Shown: positions 23,097 through 23,133 of the stretch, one piece after another | How the letters are laid out: the number at the start of each line of letters is the position of its first letter | How positions within the stretch are numbered: the stretch's first letter is position 1 | DNA from: UBA6186 sp050012295 | GTDB lineage: Bacteria > Pseudomonadota > Gammaproteobacteria > UBA6186 > Azoamicaceae | Reading direction: 5' to 3' | DNA: 23,133 bases | NCBI GenBank assembly: GCA_050012295.1 | Contig: JBEKHL010000022.1 | Location: 1-23,133 of the forward strand | The notes under the pieces: generated by a model | The model's input: only the letters and a program-made list of their open reading frames with translations | What the model was told of the DNA's origin: nothing | The model's database searches: none | Program-made: the position numbers and the translations under genes

Positions 23097-23133
23097 TTAC
23101 AAACTTAGCTGGTTCTTTAATATCAAAACATTT

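Noticed and set aside
1..23133. CRISPR arrays, tRNA or rRNA genes, intact insertion sequences
   Set aside because: No spaced direct repeats, no cloverleaf or rRNA segments and no transposase frame were seen on either strand by eye.

Overview
The window looks like chromosome of an AT-rich gammaproteobacterium of the order Legionellales (Legionella, Coxiella or Rickettsiella relatives), probably host-associated. The main evidence is a Dot/Icm type IVB secretion cluster in the canonical order icmL-K-E-G-C-D-J. Very low GC, GatCAB-dependent tRNA amidation and import of amino acids fit an intracellular lifestyle. I cannot name a species from sequence alone.

Region 1 (1-8471) is Dot/Icm. Two IcmL/DotI-family genes and the first codons of another gene lie on the minus strand. 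Divergent from them, a third IcmL paralog starts a plus-strand operon: icmL, icmK (dotH, outer-membrane core), icmE (dotG, core-complex channel, with a solenoid of 17-residue repeats), icmG (dotF), icmC (dotE), icmD (dotP) and icmJ (dotN, coupling-complex zinc protein). The cluster stops after icmJ, where icmB (dotO) would be expected.

Region 2 (8472-9420) is a small accessory patch. It holds a minus-strand HigB/HigA-type toxin-antitoxin pair with a perfect 16-bp palindrome at its promoter, and a probable remnant of an AbrB/VapB-type antitoxin.

Region 3 (9430-18627) is housekeeping: a stand-alone hemY, a TetR-family regulator, class Ia ribonucleotide reductase nrdA-nrdB (with two NrdR-box-like sites 32 bp apart upstream), and gatC-gatA-gatB, where gatA and gatB overlap by 4 bp.

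Region 4 (18628-22879) is an ABC importer operon of the TrpXYZ type: substrate-binding protein 1, a TrpR/YerC-family repressor, substrate-binding protein 2, permease and ATPase. It has several regulatory signs: a promoter overlapped by a dyad, a short Tyr/Phe-rich leader ORF with a strong ribosome binding site, and a TrpR-operator-like palindrome inside a larger inverted repeat in front of the repressor gene. This locus, probably an aromatic amino acid import switch, and the rearranged IcmL set are the most interesting parts of the window.

The last 254 bases contain no intact gene. A minus-strand frame there is open for 46 codons, then one stop, then 20 more codons, which suggests a decayed gene or repeat element.
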